A DNA stretch of 64,000 bases from CBDBDZ01 sp965204215 (lineage in GTDB: Bacteria; Pseudomonadota; Gammaproteobacteria; Pseudomonadales; GM7GCV1): NCBI GenBank assembly GCA_965204215.1, contig CBDBDZ010000013.1:682001-746000 (forward strand), given 5' to 3'. Under the pieces are notes generated by a model, which was not told where the DNA came from, made no database searches, and was given only the letters and a program-made list of their open reading frames with translations. The position numbers and the translations under genes are program-made. Positions 7,912 through 17,431 of the stretch are shown here, one piece after another; the stretch's first letter is position 1; the number at the start of each line of letters is the position of its first letter.

Positions 7912-8208
7912 ATGTATGCAGTCATTTTTAAAGCTAAAATAAATAAAATTGATGAAGAATATTCAATTTTGGCTAACCGAATGCGGGAATTAGCGATAAA
8001 GGAGTATGGTTGCATTGAATTCACATCTTGCATGGAAGGGAATAATGAAATAGCCGTTTCCTATTGGCCAAGTAAAGCGGCTATTCGAGCATGGAAGAAC
8101 AATTCAGAGCACCAACAAGCCCAGGCATTTGGCAAATCTAAATGGTATAAGTCATACCAGGTGTGGGTTGTAGAAGTTATCAATCAATATAAATATAGTG
8201 GCGCATGA
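7912..8208 (+). CDS. ABM-domain (antibiotic biosynthesis monooxygenase-like) protein
   Basis: A 98-aa single-domain protein of the dimeric alpha/beta-barrel ABM fold. The opening beta strand MYAVIFKAKI, the middle GCIEFTSCMEGNNEIAVSYW and the late YQVWVVEV strand match small monooxygenases that act without cofactors and related haem-degrading or quinol-oxidising proteins. Substrate unknown. It is separated from katG by a terminator, so it probably has its own promoter in the 76-bp gap. Confidence 0.75.
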   Translation: MYAVIFKAKINKIDEEYSILANRMRELAIKEYGCIEFTSCMEGNNEIAVSYWPSKAAIRAWKNNSEHQQAQAFGKSKWYKSYQVWVVEVINQYKYSGA

Positions 8209-8249
8209 CTATTCACCAAATCAAGAACTAAAAAGGGATAAATAAAGAG

Positions 8250-8289
8250 CTGTTTTGCCTTCGTTACAATTTCTAATACACAATCTGGG
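8250..8289. repeat. End fragment of a family A miniature element
   Basis: About 40 bp (TTTGCCTTCGTTACAATTTC then TAATACACAATCTGGG) match one end of the copy at 28600-28773 in reverse orientation. The CTGGG end is immediately next to the stop codon of the PlsB-like gene (8290-8292), with TTTAG where other copies have TTNAA. An old, truncated insertion. Confidence 0.65.
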
Positions 8290-10608
8290 CTAAAAGTCAC
8301 TCGGTAGCGCTTCTATCCGAATTCGTTCCAGTTGATGTGCAAGTGAGCGAAATCTGGCACTATTGTTTTTGCGTTTTGCAATGATATCTGCGTCATCATT
8401 GATGGTAACATTAAGTTTTAAATTGTTCATTAGCTTAAATCCATTTTGAAACAGTAATTTACCTAACGATGCAGGGCTGCTGATTCGGCGTTGCAAAAAG
8501 GCTTGCCTACCGTATTTGAATGCCTGAGCGACACAGCTTTTTTCATCCAGTAATGTGTTGGCTTCTAAATTGGTAAAAACATCGGCAACAACCCTATAAG
8601 CTTCCACAAAAGATAACAAGGTGCTATGGGCTACCAGTGGTGTTAGCGTTTTCAAAAAATTATTGTCTTTTTCGTTCAATAATGTTTGTTGCCAATGCTT
8701 GTCATAGCGTTCCAGTTCAATGTTTAACTCTTGGCGGAATGCATCTGTGGGTGTATAAAAGAATTCAAATTTGAATAAATCGCGCAGTTTTTCTGCTGTA
8801 TCCCAAAATGTCTGGATGTTTGCATGACTGTTTGCAATAGTTTGTAGCACTGCCAATTCAATAATGGCTTTGTTGACAAAGTGGTGAATGATAGTATTGC
8901 GATAATAGTTTGCAACGGTTTGTTGATCAACTGTTACGCGGTAGACGTTATCACTGGTATCATAGTGGTTAATGACACCATTTTTTGCTAAGGTAAGTAA
9001 CCCTGCCGGGATATTTTCAATGTTCTTCTTTGACAAATCAGGACTGATTTTTATTCGCCTGCGCCTCGCCCACAATACAATGGTGGATAATTCATGTAGT
9101 AGTTCGCTCTGCGTTAAGGCGCGAGGCGAAGCGCCTGAAAGTATCATTAAGACCAGAGATGGAAATGTTATCGGGGATACTCTATTAGCTTCCACCCCTA
9201 CTTGAAAGGCAACTTTAGCGATACTTAAATCATCTAACTGATTTTCATTGAGGATGACAGGTTCGCCGAAATCGACATAAACTCGGCCCATGGGCTGACG
9301 TAAACTTCGCAAGTAGCTGATAAACCAACTTAAGGATTCAGGTCTCTTAACACCTCCTGATTGTTCGGCTGCATAATCTTTTACATCACCAATTAAGTCG
9401 TAGTTCATTGCTACTGGAATGATATGGATGTCTTTGGTGTTGAAAACTTTGGCTGCATCAGCTACATATTTTAGTACACCGTAGCGTGGTGGCATTAACT
9501 TACCTACTCTTGAACGTGTGCCTTCAAATGCCCATGTCAAAGGAAACCGTTTTTCCAGAAGGTAGCCCAGATAATGTCTAAATATTATTTTATATAAATT
9601 ATCGTCTTTAAAAGAGCGCCTAATAAAAATTGCCCCCGCTCTTCTTGCCAAAAAGCCCAAGCCTGCAAATGCCATATTTACACCGCCTAATACATGGGGC
9701 GCAGGAAAATCATTTTCGTATAAAATTGAAGCTATCGCAAAACCATCAACATGAGATTTGTGAGTCCATAAAAAAGCAGTGGGATGATCGCGAGCAATCT
9801 GCTTAAATCGTTGAAGACGCTTGGGGTCCATGATAATTTCATTGTTATATCCCAATGACAAAACGTAACGATTAAGTACAGCTATGACATCGATCCAAAA
9901 GCAGCGAGGGGTCGCGATGAGTTCTTTAAAAATAGTCTGAGATTGTTTCTGTACCTGAATGCTAGTCACTTTTGAGTTATCGACCAACTGATGTATGTTT
10001 TCTTTATACACTTTGCTTGCCTGTAAATTTTTGGCAACTTGTCGTGGTACTTTGTAACGGCTTCCTTTCAGCCGCCTTTCAGCTACATCCAGTGCTAACC
10101 CCGCTTGTCCAGCAACAAATTCAGGAAGACTTTCAATGCCCAGTCCATTGGCAAGACGATATTCTAATTTGTCGCGCAATACTTTTAATGATGCCGCCTC
10201 AGCTGCAATACAAATTGCGCGTTGAGGGTTATTTTTAATGATTTTTTCGGCTTTTGAGCGTTTAGGCCTGCTGACATTGCCGCTAACCAGGTCAATAATT
10301 CTCGGCGTACTGTCTTTATCATCCAGGGTTGTTTTCCAGACGACTCTAAGGGGTATTAATAAGGTATCGCCAGTGGTGGTTAATGATACTTCCAACGCCT
10401 GAGTAGGTATTTTTTCAGGGTTTTCTAAAATGGGTACAACTACATGGCTGACATGCAGTGGAGGTGATTGTTTTGACGATTCTGGTTTGCTGCGAGTGAG
10501 CCAGTCTAATAATAGTTCTCGTTCTACCTTATTGGATGCATCTAATATAAATAAAATAGGTTTTCCGCTGGTATTGTGCCAAGGATTATTCTGCATTACA
10601 CCAATCAC
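8290..10608 (-). CDS. plsB: PlsB-like glycerol-3-phosphate 1-O-acyltransferase
   Basis: A 772-aa membrane-associated acyltransferase of the PlsB/GPAT family, close to the usual 800 residues. Motif I is HKSHVD (His283-x4-Asp288), motif II GAIFIRRSF (325-333) and motif III FEGTRSR (361-367). The HX4D motif reads HKSHVDG rather than the enterobacterial HRSHMDY, placing it in a divergent branch also found in lipid-storing bacteria. It catalyses the first acylation of glycerol-3-phosphate for phospholipid or triacylglycerol synthesis. The gene follows the HAD-acyltransferase fusion by 26 bp on the same strand, so it is probably the second gene of that operon. Its 3' end abuts a family A element fragment. 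Confidence 0.88.
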   Translation of the reverse strand: MIGVMQNNPWHNTSGKPILFILDASNKVERELLLDWLTRSKPESSKQSPPLHVSHVVVPILENPEKIPTQALEVSLTTTGDTLLIPLRVVWKTTLDDKDSTPRIIDLVSGNVSRPKRSKAEKIIKNNPQRAICIAAEAASLKVLRDKLEYRLANGLGIESLPEFVAGQAGLALDVAERRLKGSRYKVPRQVAKNLQASKVYKENIHQLVDNSKVTSIQVQKQSQTIFKELIATPRCFWIDVIAVLNRYVLSLGYNNEIIMDPKRLQRFKQIARDHPTAFLWTHKSHVDGFAIASILYENDFPAPHVLGGVNMAFAGLGFLARRAGAIFIRRSFKDDNLYKIIFRHYLGYLLEKRFPLTWAFEGTRSRVGKLMPPRYGVLKYVADAAKVFNTKDIHIIPVAMNYDLIGDVKDYAAEQSGGVKRPESLSWFISYLRSLRQPMGRVYVDFGEPVILNENQLDDLSIAKVAFQVGVEANRVSPITFPSLVLMILSGASPRALTQSELLHELSTIVLWARRRRIKISPDLSKKNIENIPAGLLTLAKNGVINHYDTSDNVYRVTVDQQTVANYYRNTIIHHFVNKAIIELAVLQTIANSHANIQTFWDTAEKLRDLFKFEFFYTPTDAFRQELNIELERYDKHWQQTLLNEKDNNFLKTLTPLVAHSTLLSFVEAYRVVADVFTNLEANTLLDEKSCVAQAFKYGRQAFLQRRISSPASLGKLLFQNGFKLMNNLKLNVTINDDADIIAKRKNNSARFRSLAHQLERIRIEALPSDF

Positions 10609-10634
10609 AATTAATATTTTTTAGGAATTAGGTG

Positions 10635-12125
10635 CTATTTTACTTTAGGTGATGCCAGAACAGGGTCTATTGGTTCTGTATGTTCAGGATTTTGCAAATC
10701 CATTAACCCTAAAGTTTTTAAAAATTTGTCGCGAATTTTCTCAATATTTTTGTCTAATGTTTTTTCAGTCCAGCGAGTAGTGCTAACAGGCGCAAGTACA
10801 TCAACTTTTACAATTGCTGCTTTAAACACAAATTCTCCTTTAGGTAATACATCTAATGAATTGTGAATAACAATAGGGATAATCGGTACTTTAGCTTGCA
10901 TGGCTAAATGAAACGCACCTTTTTTGAAACGCATTAAATTTGGTGATACTGTCCTTGTACCCTCTGGAGCAATGCATACAGATTTTTGTTGATGAATCAT
11001 AACATCCACTAATGGTTGCATGGCTTCAATAGCTGATTGACTGTTTTTTCTATCAATAAATACTGTACCGCCAAACTCCATGACAGCGCCAAGCAGCGGG
11101 TTTTTTTTGATTTCCTGTTTTCCAATGCCAGCGATATCCCGGCGCAATAAATTTGCCAAAACCATTACATCAGCTTTACTTTGGTGGTTAAATATAAAGA
11201 CTGCTGGTCGGTGCGACCACAAGTATTGCGAACCTTCTACTTCTAAGTCCATTCCGACAATTGCAGCGGCCGTATCTGCAAATAGTGAAATGGCAAAATT
11301 AACGGCTTTGTCTTTTGAACCAGTTAATGCATAAATAGGTAAGCTTGCAAGAAATGATGTTATCAGAGAGCCTTGAGCCGCTACAGCTCGTACATAGTCA
11401 ATGAAATTATTGCCACCGCGGCTGTCAAAATGCCTGCAAGGCCAATGATTATCCCTTGCAATTTGTTGCAGTTTTTTATTGGGGTTTAAAGGCCTGGGAT
11501 TGCCGACAAATTTTAGTAACTGGATGTCTTCATGGCTATCAGAATAAAAATAACTTTGTTCAATATCAATATCAAATTGTTCAACAAGACTTTTGGCTGC
11601 CGTAACCTTGCCCTGACCATAGCAAGTTGGTCTGACAAGGTTCCCCGTAAAATGACCATCTCTCACTTCATATTGGGTACATAGTACATGTTTAATGTGC
11701 AAATCTCGCGCTGCCGCCTTGAGTTGGTAGGGCGTAGCCGCTGAAATTAATGCAACAGTATGTCCTTGCTTCAAATGAGCTTCTATTAATGCTCGTGATT
11801 CAGGGTAAACCAGTTTGGCAATATGTTTTTGATAGACAGATTCGCCAAATGCGATATATTCTTCTTCATTCATTCCTTTCATAAACTGTGATGTAGCACT
11901 CATCATTGCTGAAAAACCGATACTCCCTAAACCAAAAGATGTCATTGCAGCAGATAATTCAATTAATTCTGTTGGTTTAATATCACCGCGCAATAGCTGC
12001 TCTTTGATAAAAGCAAAAGCGGAATAACCGTGAATAACTGTTCCATCAAAATCAAAGAACGCACCAATTTTCTCACCTCGTGGCGATTCATAAACTTCGT
12101 GGGTAATATTGCTATGAAGTGTCAT
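10635..12125 (-). CDS. HAD-family phosphatase fused to a PlsC-type acyltransferase
   Basis: A 496-aa two-domain protein. The N-terminal HAD-IB hydrolase has the nucleophile motif DFDGT (25-29) and a late acidic YSDSHEDIQLL motif. The C-terminal 1-acyl-glycerol-3-phosphate acyltransferase has NHQSKAD (near 310), a GGTVFIDR block and PEGTR (near 387). The combination suggests coupled acylation to phosphatidate and dephosphorylation, or a serine-phosphatase-like activity; the family is best known from mycobacteria and marine gammaproteobacteria. It is first in a two-gene operon with the PlsB-like gene and divergent from the patatin gene 56 bp away, supporting a neutral-lipid pathway role. Confidence 0.88.
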   Translation of the reverse strand: MTLHSNITHEVYESPRGEKIGAFFDFDGTVIHGYSAFAFIKEQLLRGDIKPTELIELSAAMTSFGLGSIGFSAMMSATSQFMKGMNEEEYIAFGESVYQKHIAKLVYPESRALIEAHLKQGHTVALISAATPYQLKAAARDLHIKHVLCTQYEVRDGHFTGNLVRPTCYGQGKVTAAKSLVEQFDIDIEQSYFYSDSHEDIQLLKFVGNPRPLNPNKKLQQIARDNHWPCRHFDSRGGNNFIDYVRAVAAQGSLITSFLASLPIYALTGSKDKAVNFAISLFADTAAAIVGMDLEVEGSQYLWSHRPAVFIFNHQSKADVMVLANLLRRDIAGIGKQEIKKNPLLGAVMEFGGTVFIDRKNSQSAIEAMQPLVDVMIHQQKSVCIAPEGTRTVSPNLMRFKKGAFHLAMQAKVPIIPIVIHNSLDVLPKGEFVFKAAIVKVDVLAPVSTTRWTEKTLDKNIEKIRDKFLKTLGLMDLQNPEHTEPIDPVLASPKVK

Positions 12126-12181
12126 ATTACATAAAATAGTGAATAACGATGTAGTATACTTGTTTTGGTCTTATTTTTATA

Positions 12182-13696
12182 ATGCTCTTTGATAACACTA
12201 CTAATTATTGCCTTTTATTTATGCTTTCACTTATGTCGCCGCAACAATTTTCCTTTGAAGAACAATTAAATAGTGCTGAAAGCTATGACCAATGGCTAAG
12301 TATTTGTGAAAACATGGATAGACAAAATGGAATGGAAGAATGGCGTCATACAGAAATAAGCAATAGTTATGACTACGCTTCCATACGTAAGCGTCTGGAT
12401 AAATTACGTTTAATGCGAGCAAATAATGACTATCAGCACCTGTTATTTACTTTAAATGAAGGCATTCATAGTAATCTTGGAGGTATTGGCAAACCTTCTT
12501 TGTACAATAAAGCCAAAGCGGGGACAAAAGTTTTAGTAGAAGATTACATAGCAGAAATTTGCACAGCACTTAAATTGCTAAATAATGCTGACGAGTCGCT
12601 GATAAGCTATGCTGAAAAACAAGACTTTTTTTCCAGAGCCAGTGCTTGCAATGGGCGCTCTGCGTTAATGTTAAGTGGCGGCGGTATTATGGGTATCTTT
12701 CATGCTGGCGTTTTACGCGCTCTACATGAACAAGATTTGCTGCCCTCAGTCATTTCTGGTTCAAGTATGGGGTCTCTTATGGCAGCTATGGTATGTACTC
12801 ATCCCGACGACAAGATTCAAGGAATTTTAAGTATTGATGCATTTTGTATTGATTACATCAAATTAAGCCCTAAACAGGAAAACAAGAAGACGCTGCTTAG
12901 TCTTTTTATGAATACGTCCAATGTGACGGGTGAAGACTTGGACAAAATTCTAACTCACGTCATTCCCGATTTAACCTTTCAGGAAGCGCTTGAATGCTAT
13001 GGCAAACAGTTAAATATTACAATAAGTGGAGAGAAACGCTCGCAAGCGCCCAGGTTACTTAACGCTATATCATCACCCAATGTTACTATTCGTTCTGCTA
13101 TCAAAGCTTCTTGCGCTGTTTCTGGTTTTTTCCCGTCAGTCATGCTGGAAGCGAAAAACGCTGAAGGTGAAAAAGTACCTTATTTATCTGAACAACGCTG
13201 GATTGATGGTTCTTTTTTACATGATTTTCCCACGAAACGACTGGCGCGAATATATGGTATCAATCATTTTATTGGCAGCATGACAAACCCCTTGGTGCTA
13301 TCGTTGTCGACAGACCCTGATGCATCCGATAGTTTGGCTAAAACCGTATTAGAGACCGCTGGGAGTATTACTAAATTTGCTACCAGCCAGTTTTTGGATT
13401 TAAGCCATAAAATATTTAGAACTCGTTCCAAAGAACTATCGCGTTTTCGTTATTTAGCACAAAGCCTTGTGAAACAAAGTTATTCTGCAGACATAAATAT
13501 TCGACCTTCAAATGGTTTGCACAACCCCTTAAATTTGCTTAGCCCTCCAAGCCGAGATGAAATAGCTCAATTCATTAAAGATGGTGAATTATCAACCTGG
13601 AAACGTATAGAAATGATTCGTAACTGTACGAAAATTAGTCGTACCATTGACTCAATTATCAGTGAGCATGGCTGGGCAGTAGAAGTTACCAATTAA
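12182..13696 (+). CDS. Patatin-like phospholipase with DUF3336-type N-terminus
   Basis: A 504-aa patatin-domain lipase. The oxyanion-hole motif SGGGIMG is near residues 164-170, the nucleophile elbow GSSMG at 193-197 and the catalytic Asp-Gly in WIDGSF at 340-345 (Asp342). The N-terminal 150 residues (AESYDQWLSICENMDRQNG) match the DUF3336 segment of triacylglycerol-lipase-type patatins. The start is uncertain: a TATAAT at 12178-12183 overlaps the first ATG, and Met18 (12233) would begin just before the conserved domain. It lies 12 bp ahead of the wax ester synthase gene, so degradation and synthesis of neutral lipid appear to be transcribed together. Confidence 0.88.
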   Translation: MLFDNTTNYCLLFMLSLMSPQQFSFEEQLNSAESYDQWLSICENMDRQNGMEEWRHTEISNSYDYASIRKRLDKLRLMRANNDYQHLLFTLNEGIHSNLGGIGKPSLYNKAKAGTKVLVEDYIAEICTALKLLNNADESLISYAEKQDFFSRASACNGRSALMLSGGGIMGIFHAGVLRALHEQDLLPSVISGSSMGSLMAAMVCTHPDDKIQGILSIDAFCIDYIKLSPKQENKKTLLSLFMNTSNVTGEDLDKILTHVIPDLTFQEALECYGKQLNITISGEKRSQAPRLLNAISSPNVTIRSAIKASCAVSGFFPSVMLEAKNAEGEKVPYLSEQRWIDGSFLHDFPTKRLARIYGINHFIGSMTNPLVLSLSTDPDASDSLAKTVLETAGSITKFATSQFLDLSHKIFRTRSKELSRFRYLAQSLVKQSYSADINIRPSNGLHNPLNLLSPPSRDEIAQFIKDGELSTWKRIEMIRNCTKISRTIDSIISEHGWAVEVTN

Positions 13697-13708
13697 TACC
13701 AAATAACA

Positions 13709-15145
13709 ATGAAACAATTAACAGCTCAAGACGCACAATTTCTCTACCTGGAATCGACCCGCAATTTGGCACATTTAACAATGGTAACTGTTTTTGATCC
13801 ATCAACGGCTGAAAATGGTAAAGTGCGATTTAAACAAATTATTGAGCATGTCGATAGTCGGTTACACACTTCATCCTTATACAAACGTAAGCTACAAACT
13901 GTTCCACTGGAATTAGATTTTCCCTATTGGGTTGATGATGAGCATTTTGATATCGAATACCATATTCATCACAGTCGTCTGCCCATTCCTAACGACTGGC
14001 GTCAATTATGTATTTATATTGCCCGTTACCACTCAAGACCTATGGATATGAATCGACCCTTGTGGGAAATGAACATTATAGAAGGTCTGGATAATATTGA
14101 TGGCATTCCCAAAGGTAGCTATGCCATTGCTACCAAAATACATCATGCAGCAGCCGATGGTACTGCTATTTTGAACTTTGCATTGGGATTACTGGATATT
14201 AATCCGCAAGGTATGCCAATAATGGATCTAAGCCAAAATAAACTACCTGACAACATTCAGCCATCTTTATTGCAAATGGTGACACGCGGTTGCATCAACA
14301 ATGTTAAATCACCAGTACAAATTGCTAAAACTTTGTCCAGAGCGGCACCTGATGTTGTCAAAAGTTTATTTCAAAAAAACGATACCTCTTACAAAGCACC
14401 CTCTACCCGATTCAATCAGGCAATTTCGCCCCACCGTGTATTTGATGGTGTCGATTTTGAGTTAAATGACTTTAAATCAATACGCAGCTTATCTCCCGGT
14501 TGTACAGTAAATGACGTTGTACTTAGCGTTTGTGGCGGCGGGCTGAGATATTATTTACAACATCATAAGGAATTGCCCAAGGAATCATTAATGGCAGTTG
14601 TACCAGTAAATTCTCGCGAGAACAAACACAACAATGACATGTTGAAATCTCAAGGTTCTCAGGCAAGTAATAGTATCGATATGTTTACTACAGCACTTTT
14701 TACCCAATTTTCTGACCCTGTTGAGCGTTTAAATGCTATTCACAATAGTACTAGCGATTTAAAAATGCAAACGAAAGGGTTGCCAGTGAAAATGATTACA
14801 GATATTTCTCGTCAAGCTCCTGCTAGTACTCAGTTTCTTGCTTCAAAGTTATTGTTAAGCAGTAATATGATGAGCAGCCTCATGACCAATGTATTTATTT
14901 CCAATGTTCCAGGACCACCCATTCCTATTTATATGAACGGCGCAACAATGATTAAACAATTTGGATTAGCCCCCATTACGGACAATATGGGGCTTTTTAT
15001 TGCTACACCCAGTTACAATGGAATCATCAGTTTTGGTGTAACTTCTGCACGTAATATTATGCCAGACATTAGTTTTTTTATAGAGTGTCTACAAAAAAGT
15101 TTTGATGAATACAAACAATTAGTCCAGAGAAGTGACCCCCATTAG
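13709..15145 (+). CDS. Wax ester synthase/diacylglycerol acyltransferase (WS/DGAT)
   Basis: A 478-aa bacterial WS/DGAT, which makes wax esters and triacylglycerol for intracellular lipid inclusions. The acyltransferase motif HHAAADG is at residues 145-151 (His145, His146, Asp150), and the conserved NVPGP and NDVVL motifs are also present. Second gene of a two-gene plus-strand unit with the patatin. The stop codon and last three residues (DPH) overlap the TGACCCCCATTAG end of an IS3-type relic beginning at 15133, so the original C-terminus was probably slightly different. The protein is otherwise full length and is expected to work. Confidence 0.92.
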   Translation: MKQLTAQDAQFLYLESTRNLAHLTMVTVFDPSTAENGKVRFKQIIEHVDSRLHTSSLYKRKLQTVPLELDFPYWVDDEHFDIEYHIHHSRLPIPNDWRQLCIYIARYHSRPMDMNRPLWEMNIIEGLDNIDGIPKGSYAIATKIHHAAADGTAILNFALGLLDINPQGMPIMDLSQNKLPDNIQPSLLQMVTRGCINNVKSPVQIAKTLSRAAPDVVKSLFQKNDTSYKAPSTRFNQAISPHRVFDGVDFELNDFKSIRSLSPGCTVNDVVLSVCGGGLRYYLQHHKELPKESLMAVVPVNSRENKHNNDMLKSQGSQASNSIDMFTTALFTQFSDPVERLNAIHNSTSDLKMQTKGLPVKMITDISRQAPASTQFLASKLLLSSNMMSSLMTNVFISNVPGPPIPIYMNGATMIKQFGLAPITDNMGLFIATPSYNGIISFGVTSARNIMPDISFFIECLQKSFDEYKQLVQRSDPH

Positions 15146-15312
15146 TTGGACCAATTTGGTGCAATTTAAAAGTTATTCTTCCAAAATTTATTAACTTTAA
15201 TTTTGGAATCTATTCTTACGGTTAAACGTTGCAATCATTCTCTTAAGTTTAAAGCGAAGGTAGCACTTGGTACTCTTAAGGGAGAGTAGACCATCGCTGA
15301 TATTTCAAATAG
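15133..15312 (+). mobile_element. IS3-family relic
   Basis: Begins with a TGACCCCCATTAGTTGGACC terminus typical in style of IS3-type ends. It then carries the start of an orfA-like transposase (KRCNHSLKFKAKVALGTLKG, about 15221-15281) with an in-frame TAG just after KGE, followed by TIADISN. Everything after that is lost. It fills most of the gap between the WS/DGAT gene and the acetoacetyl-CoA synthetase gene and supplies the WS/DGAT stop codon. Confidence 0.7.
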
Positions 15313-15372
15313 CGTGTTTTTTCGTAAAAAATAAAATGCCTCAATTAACTAGAGGTTCTCATAATAACGAAT

Positions 15373-17388
15373 ATGATTGACAATATGGTCGATAAACTTT
15401 GGCAACCTGATTCAGAGCGTGTGCAAAATAGTAATGTCTATCGGTTTATGCGATTTGTTGAATCACAATATACGGATACGTCTTTTAGCTCTTATAACCA
15501 GTTGCATCAATGGTCTATAGACTGCCCTGAGTATTTTTGGAGTTCGGTATGGCGATTCTGTAATATTAAAGCATCGAGGCAATCTGAGCAAATATTAGTT
15601 AACCCGGAAAATATGATGGCTTCGGAATGGTTTCCTGATGCCCTATTGAATTTTGCTGAAAATTTACTCAGTAAAGATGATGATTCACTGGCTATTGTTG
15701 CCTTGTTGGAAAATGGTGCACGCAAGTCTTTAACTTATAAACAACTACGGCAAAAAGTGGCGGGTGTTGCCGATAGTTTAACTAAATCAGGGGTATCTGA
15801 AGGCGATAGAGTGGTAGGTTACATGCCGAATATTGCAGAAACCGTTATTGCCATGTTGGCTACAGCCAGTTTAGGTGCTGTTTGGTCTTCTTGTTCGCCA
15901 GATTTTGGGTTTCAGTCGGTTATGGACAGGTTTAGTCAAATTCAACCTAAGGTGCTATTTAGCGTTGACGGTTATTTTTATAATGGTAAAACACATACTT
16001 TAACTGAATCCGTTCAGCAATTAGCAGAGACTATAGATAGTATTCAACAAGTTGTTATCATACCTTTGGCAGGTAGTATGGCAGGTAGTATGGCAGGTAG
16101 TATGGCAGGTAGTATGGCAGGTAGTATGGCAGGTAGTAGCGATATTTCGTTAGCATCAAAGTTTATTGAGTTTGATTCGTTTACAAGCGATTGCAAGACT
16201 TTAACTTTTGCACAAGTAGCTTTTAATCATCCGTTATATATTCTTTACTCTTCGGGTACGACAGGTGTGCCAAAGTGTATTGTGCATTCGGTAGGAGGCA
16301 CGTTAATTCAGCATTTGAAGGAACACCAATTAGCTTGTGATATTAGTGCTGAAGATGTGGTGTTTTATTTCACGACCTGTGGTTGGATGATGTGGAATTG
16401 GTTAGTGTCAGGTTTAGCCGTTGGCGCTACCATTATACTTTACGATGGAACACCCTTTGCCAACGATGGCGCAGTGCTTTTAGATGCTGTTGATAGCGAA
16501 AATATTACAGTGTTTGGAACCAGCGCTAAATATATCTCGGCATTGGAAAAAGCTAATTGTGTACCTAAAGATAGTCATAACCTGTCTTCACTAAAGACTA
16601 TTTTATCGACAGGCTCGCCACTTTCACATGAAAGTTTTGAATACGTTTATCGTGATATTAAAGCCGATGTTTGCTTGTCTTCCATTTCAGGTGGGACGGA
16701 TATTGTCTCCTGTTTCGTAGGAGGCAGTCCAATATTACCTGTATATAGCGGTGAAATACAATGCGCAGGCTTGGGCATGGCAGTAGCGTTTTGGAGTGAA
16801 AGCGGTAATGCGTTACGAGAAGAGAAAGGAGAGTTAGTTTGCACCAAGCCATTTCCTTCCATGCCTGTCGGTTTTTGGAATGATAGTGATAATCAAAAAT
16901 ATAAAAAGGCCTATTTTAGTCAATTTGACAATATTTGGTGCCATGGTGATTACGGCGAATACACCACAAATAATGGTGTTATTATCCATGGGCGTTCCGA
17001 TGCCATTTTAAACCCTGGTGGTGTTCGTATTGGCACTGCTGAAATTTATCGACAGGTTGAAAAATTATCTGAGATTATGGAATCAGTTGTAGTAGGGCAG
17101 CAGTGGTTGGGTGATGTTCGAATTGTATTGTTTGTGGTATTAAGGGAAGGTCTGATTATAGATAATGACTTAAAGCAGCGTATTGTACAAACCATTCGCA
17201 GTAATACCAGCCCGCGTCATGTACCTGCTGTGATTATACAGGTCGCTGAAATACCACGCACATTAAGTGGTAAAATAGCAGAACTTGCGGTCAGGAATGT
17301 GATTCATGGCGAGGCGGTAAAAAATGCAGATGCTTTAGCTAATCCTCAATCACTAGATTTATATAAAAATTTGCCTGGGTTAATGTAA
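15373..17388 (+). CDS. Acetoacetyl-CoA synthetase
   Basis: A 671-aa adenylate-forming ligase that activates acetoacetate (or a related 3-oxo acid) to its CoA ester. The ATP-binding P-loop LYSSGTTGVPKC is near residue 290. The AacS-type motifs CGWMMWNW and GRSDAILNPGGVRIGTAEIY and the C-terminal lysine motif RTLSGKIAEL are all present. An expanded tetrapeptide repeat (AGSM x5 then AGSS) interrupts the loop before the P-loop; the DNA is a 12-bp tandem repeat, so copy-number changes stay in frame. Upstream is an IS3 relic and a CCTC/GAGG hairpin at 15350-15362, 10-25 bp before the ATG. A hairpin follows the gene. It could link ketone-body or PHB-type carbon to the lipid genes; that link is inference. 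Confidence 0.9.
   Translation: MIDNMVDKLWQPDSERVQNSNVYRFMRFVESQYTDTSFSSYNQLHQWSIDCPEYFWSSVWRFCNIKASRQSEQILVNPENMMASEWFPDALLNFAENLLSKDDDSLAIVALLENGARKSLTYKQLRQKVAGVADSLTKSGVSEGDRVVGYMPNIAETVIAMLATASLGAVWSSCSPDFGFQSVMDRFSQIQPKVLFSVDGYFYNGKTHTLTESVQQLAETIDSIQQVVIIPLAGSMAGSMAGSMAGSMAGSMAGSSDISLASKFIEFDSFTSDCKTLTFAQVAFNHPLYILYSSGTTGVPKCIVHSVGGTLIQHLKEHQLACDISAEDVVFYFTTCGWMMWNWLVSGLAVGATIILYDGTPFANDGAVLLDAVDSENITVFGTSAKYISALEKANCVPKDSHNLSSLKTILSTGSPLSHESFEYVYRDIKADVCLSSISGGTDIVSCFVGGSPILPVYSGEIQCAGLGMAVAFWSESGNALREEKGELVCTKPFPSMPVGFWNDSDNQKYKKAYFSQFDNIWCHGDYGEYTTNNGVIIHGRSDAILNPGGVRIGTAEIYRQVEKLSEIMESVVVGQQWLGDVRIVLFVVLREGLIIDNDLKQRIVQTIRSNTSPRHVPAVIIQVAEIPRTLSGKIAELAVRNVIHGEAVKNADALANPQSLDLYKNLPGLM
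16068..16139 (+). repeat. 12-bp in-frame tandem repeat in the acetoacetyl-CoA synthetase gene
   Basis: Five perfect copies of GGCAGGTAGTAT and a sixth ending in AG. They encode AGSM repeats in a probable surface loop. Perfect identity between copies implies recent slippage expansion. Confidence 0.95.
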
Positions 17389-17389
17389 A

Positions 17390-17409
17390 GGCAGACTTGT
17401 GCATCTGCC
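17390..17409. terminator. Hairpin between convergent genes
   Basis: GGCAGA and TCTGCC flank an 8-nt loop in the 43-bp gap between the acetoacetyl-CoA synthetase and hsp20 genes. The T-run is poor, so termination strength is doubtful. Confidence 0.4.
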
Positions 17410-17431
17410 CTTACATGATTGCTAGCAGTTG

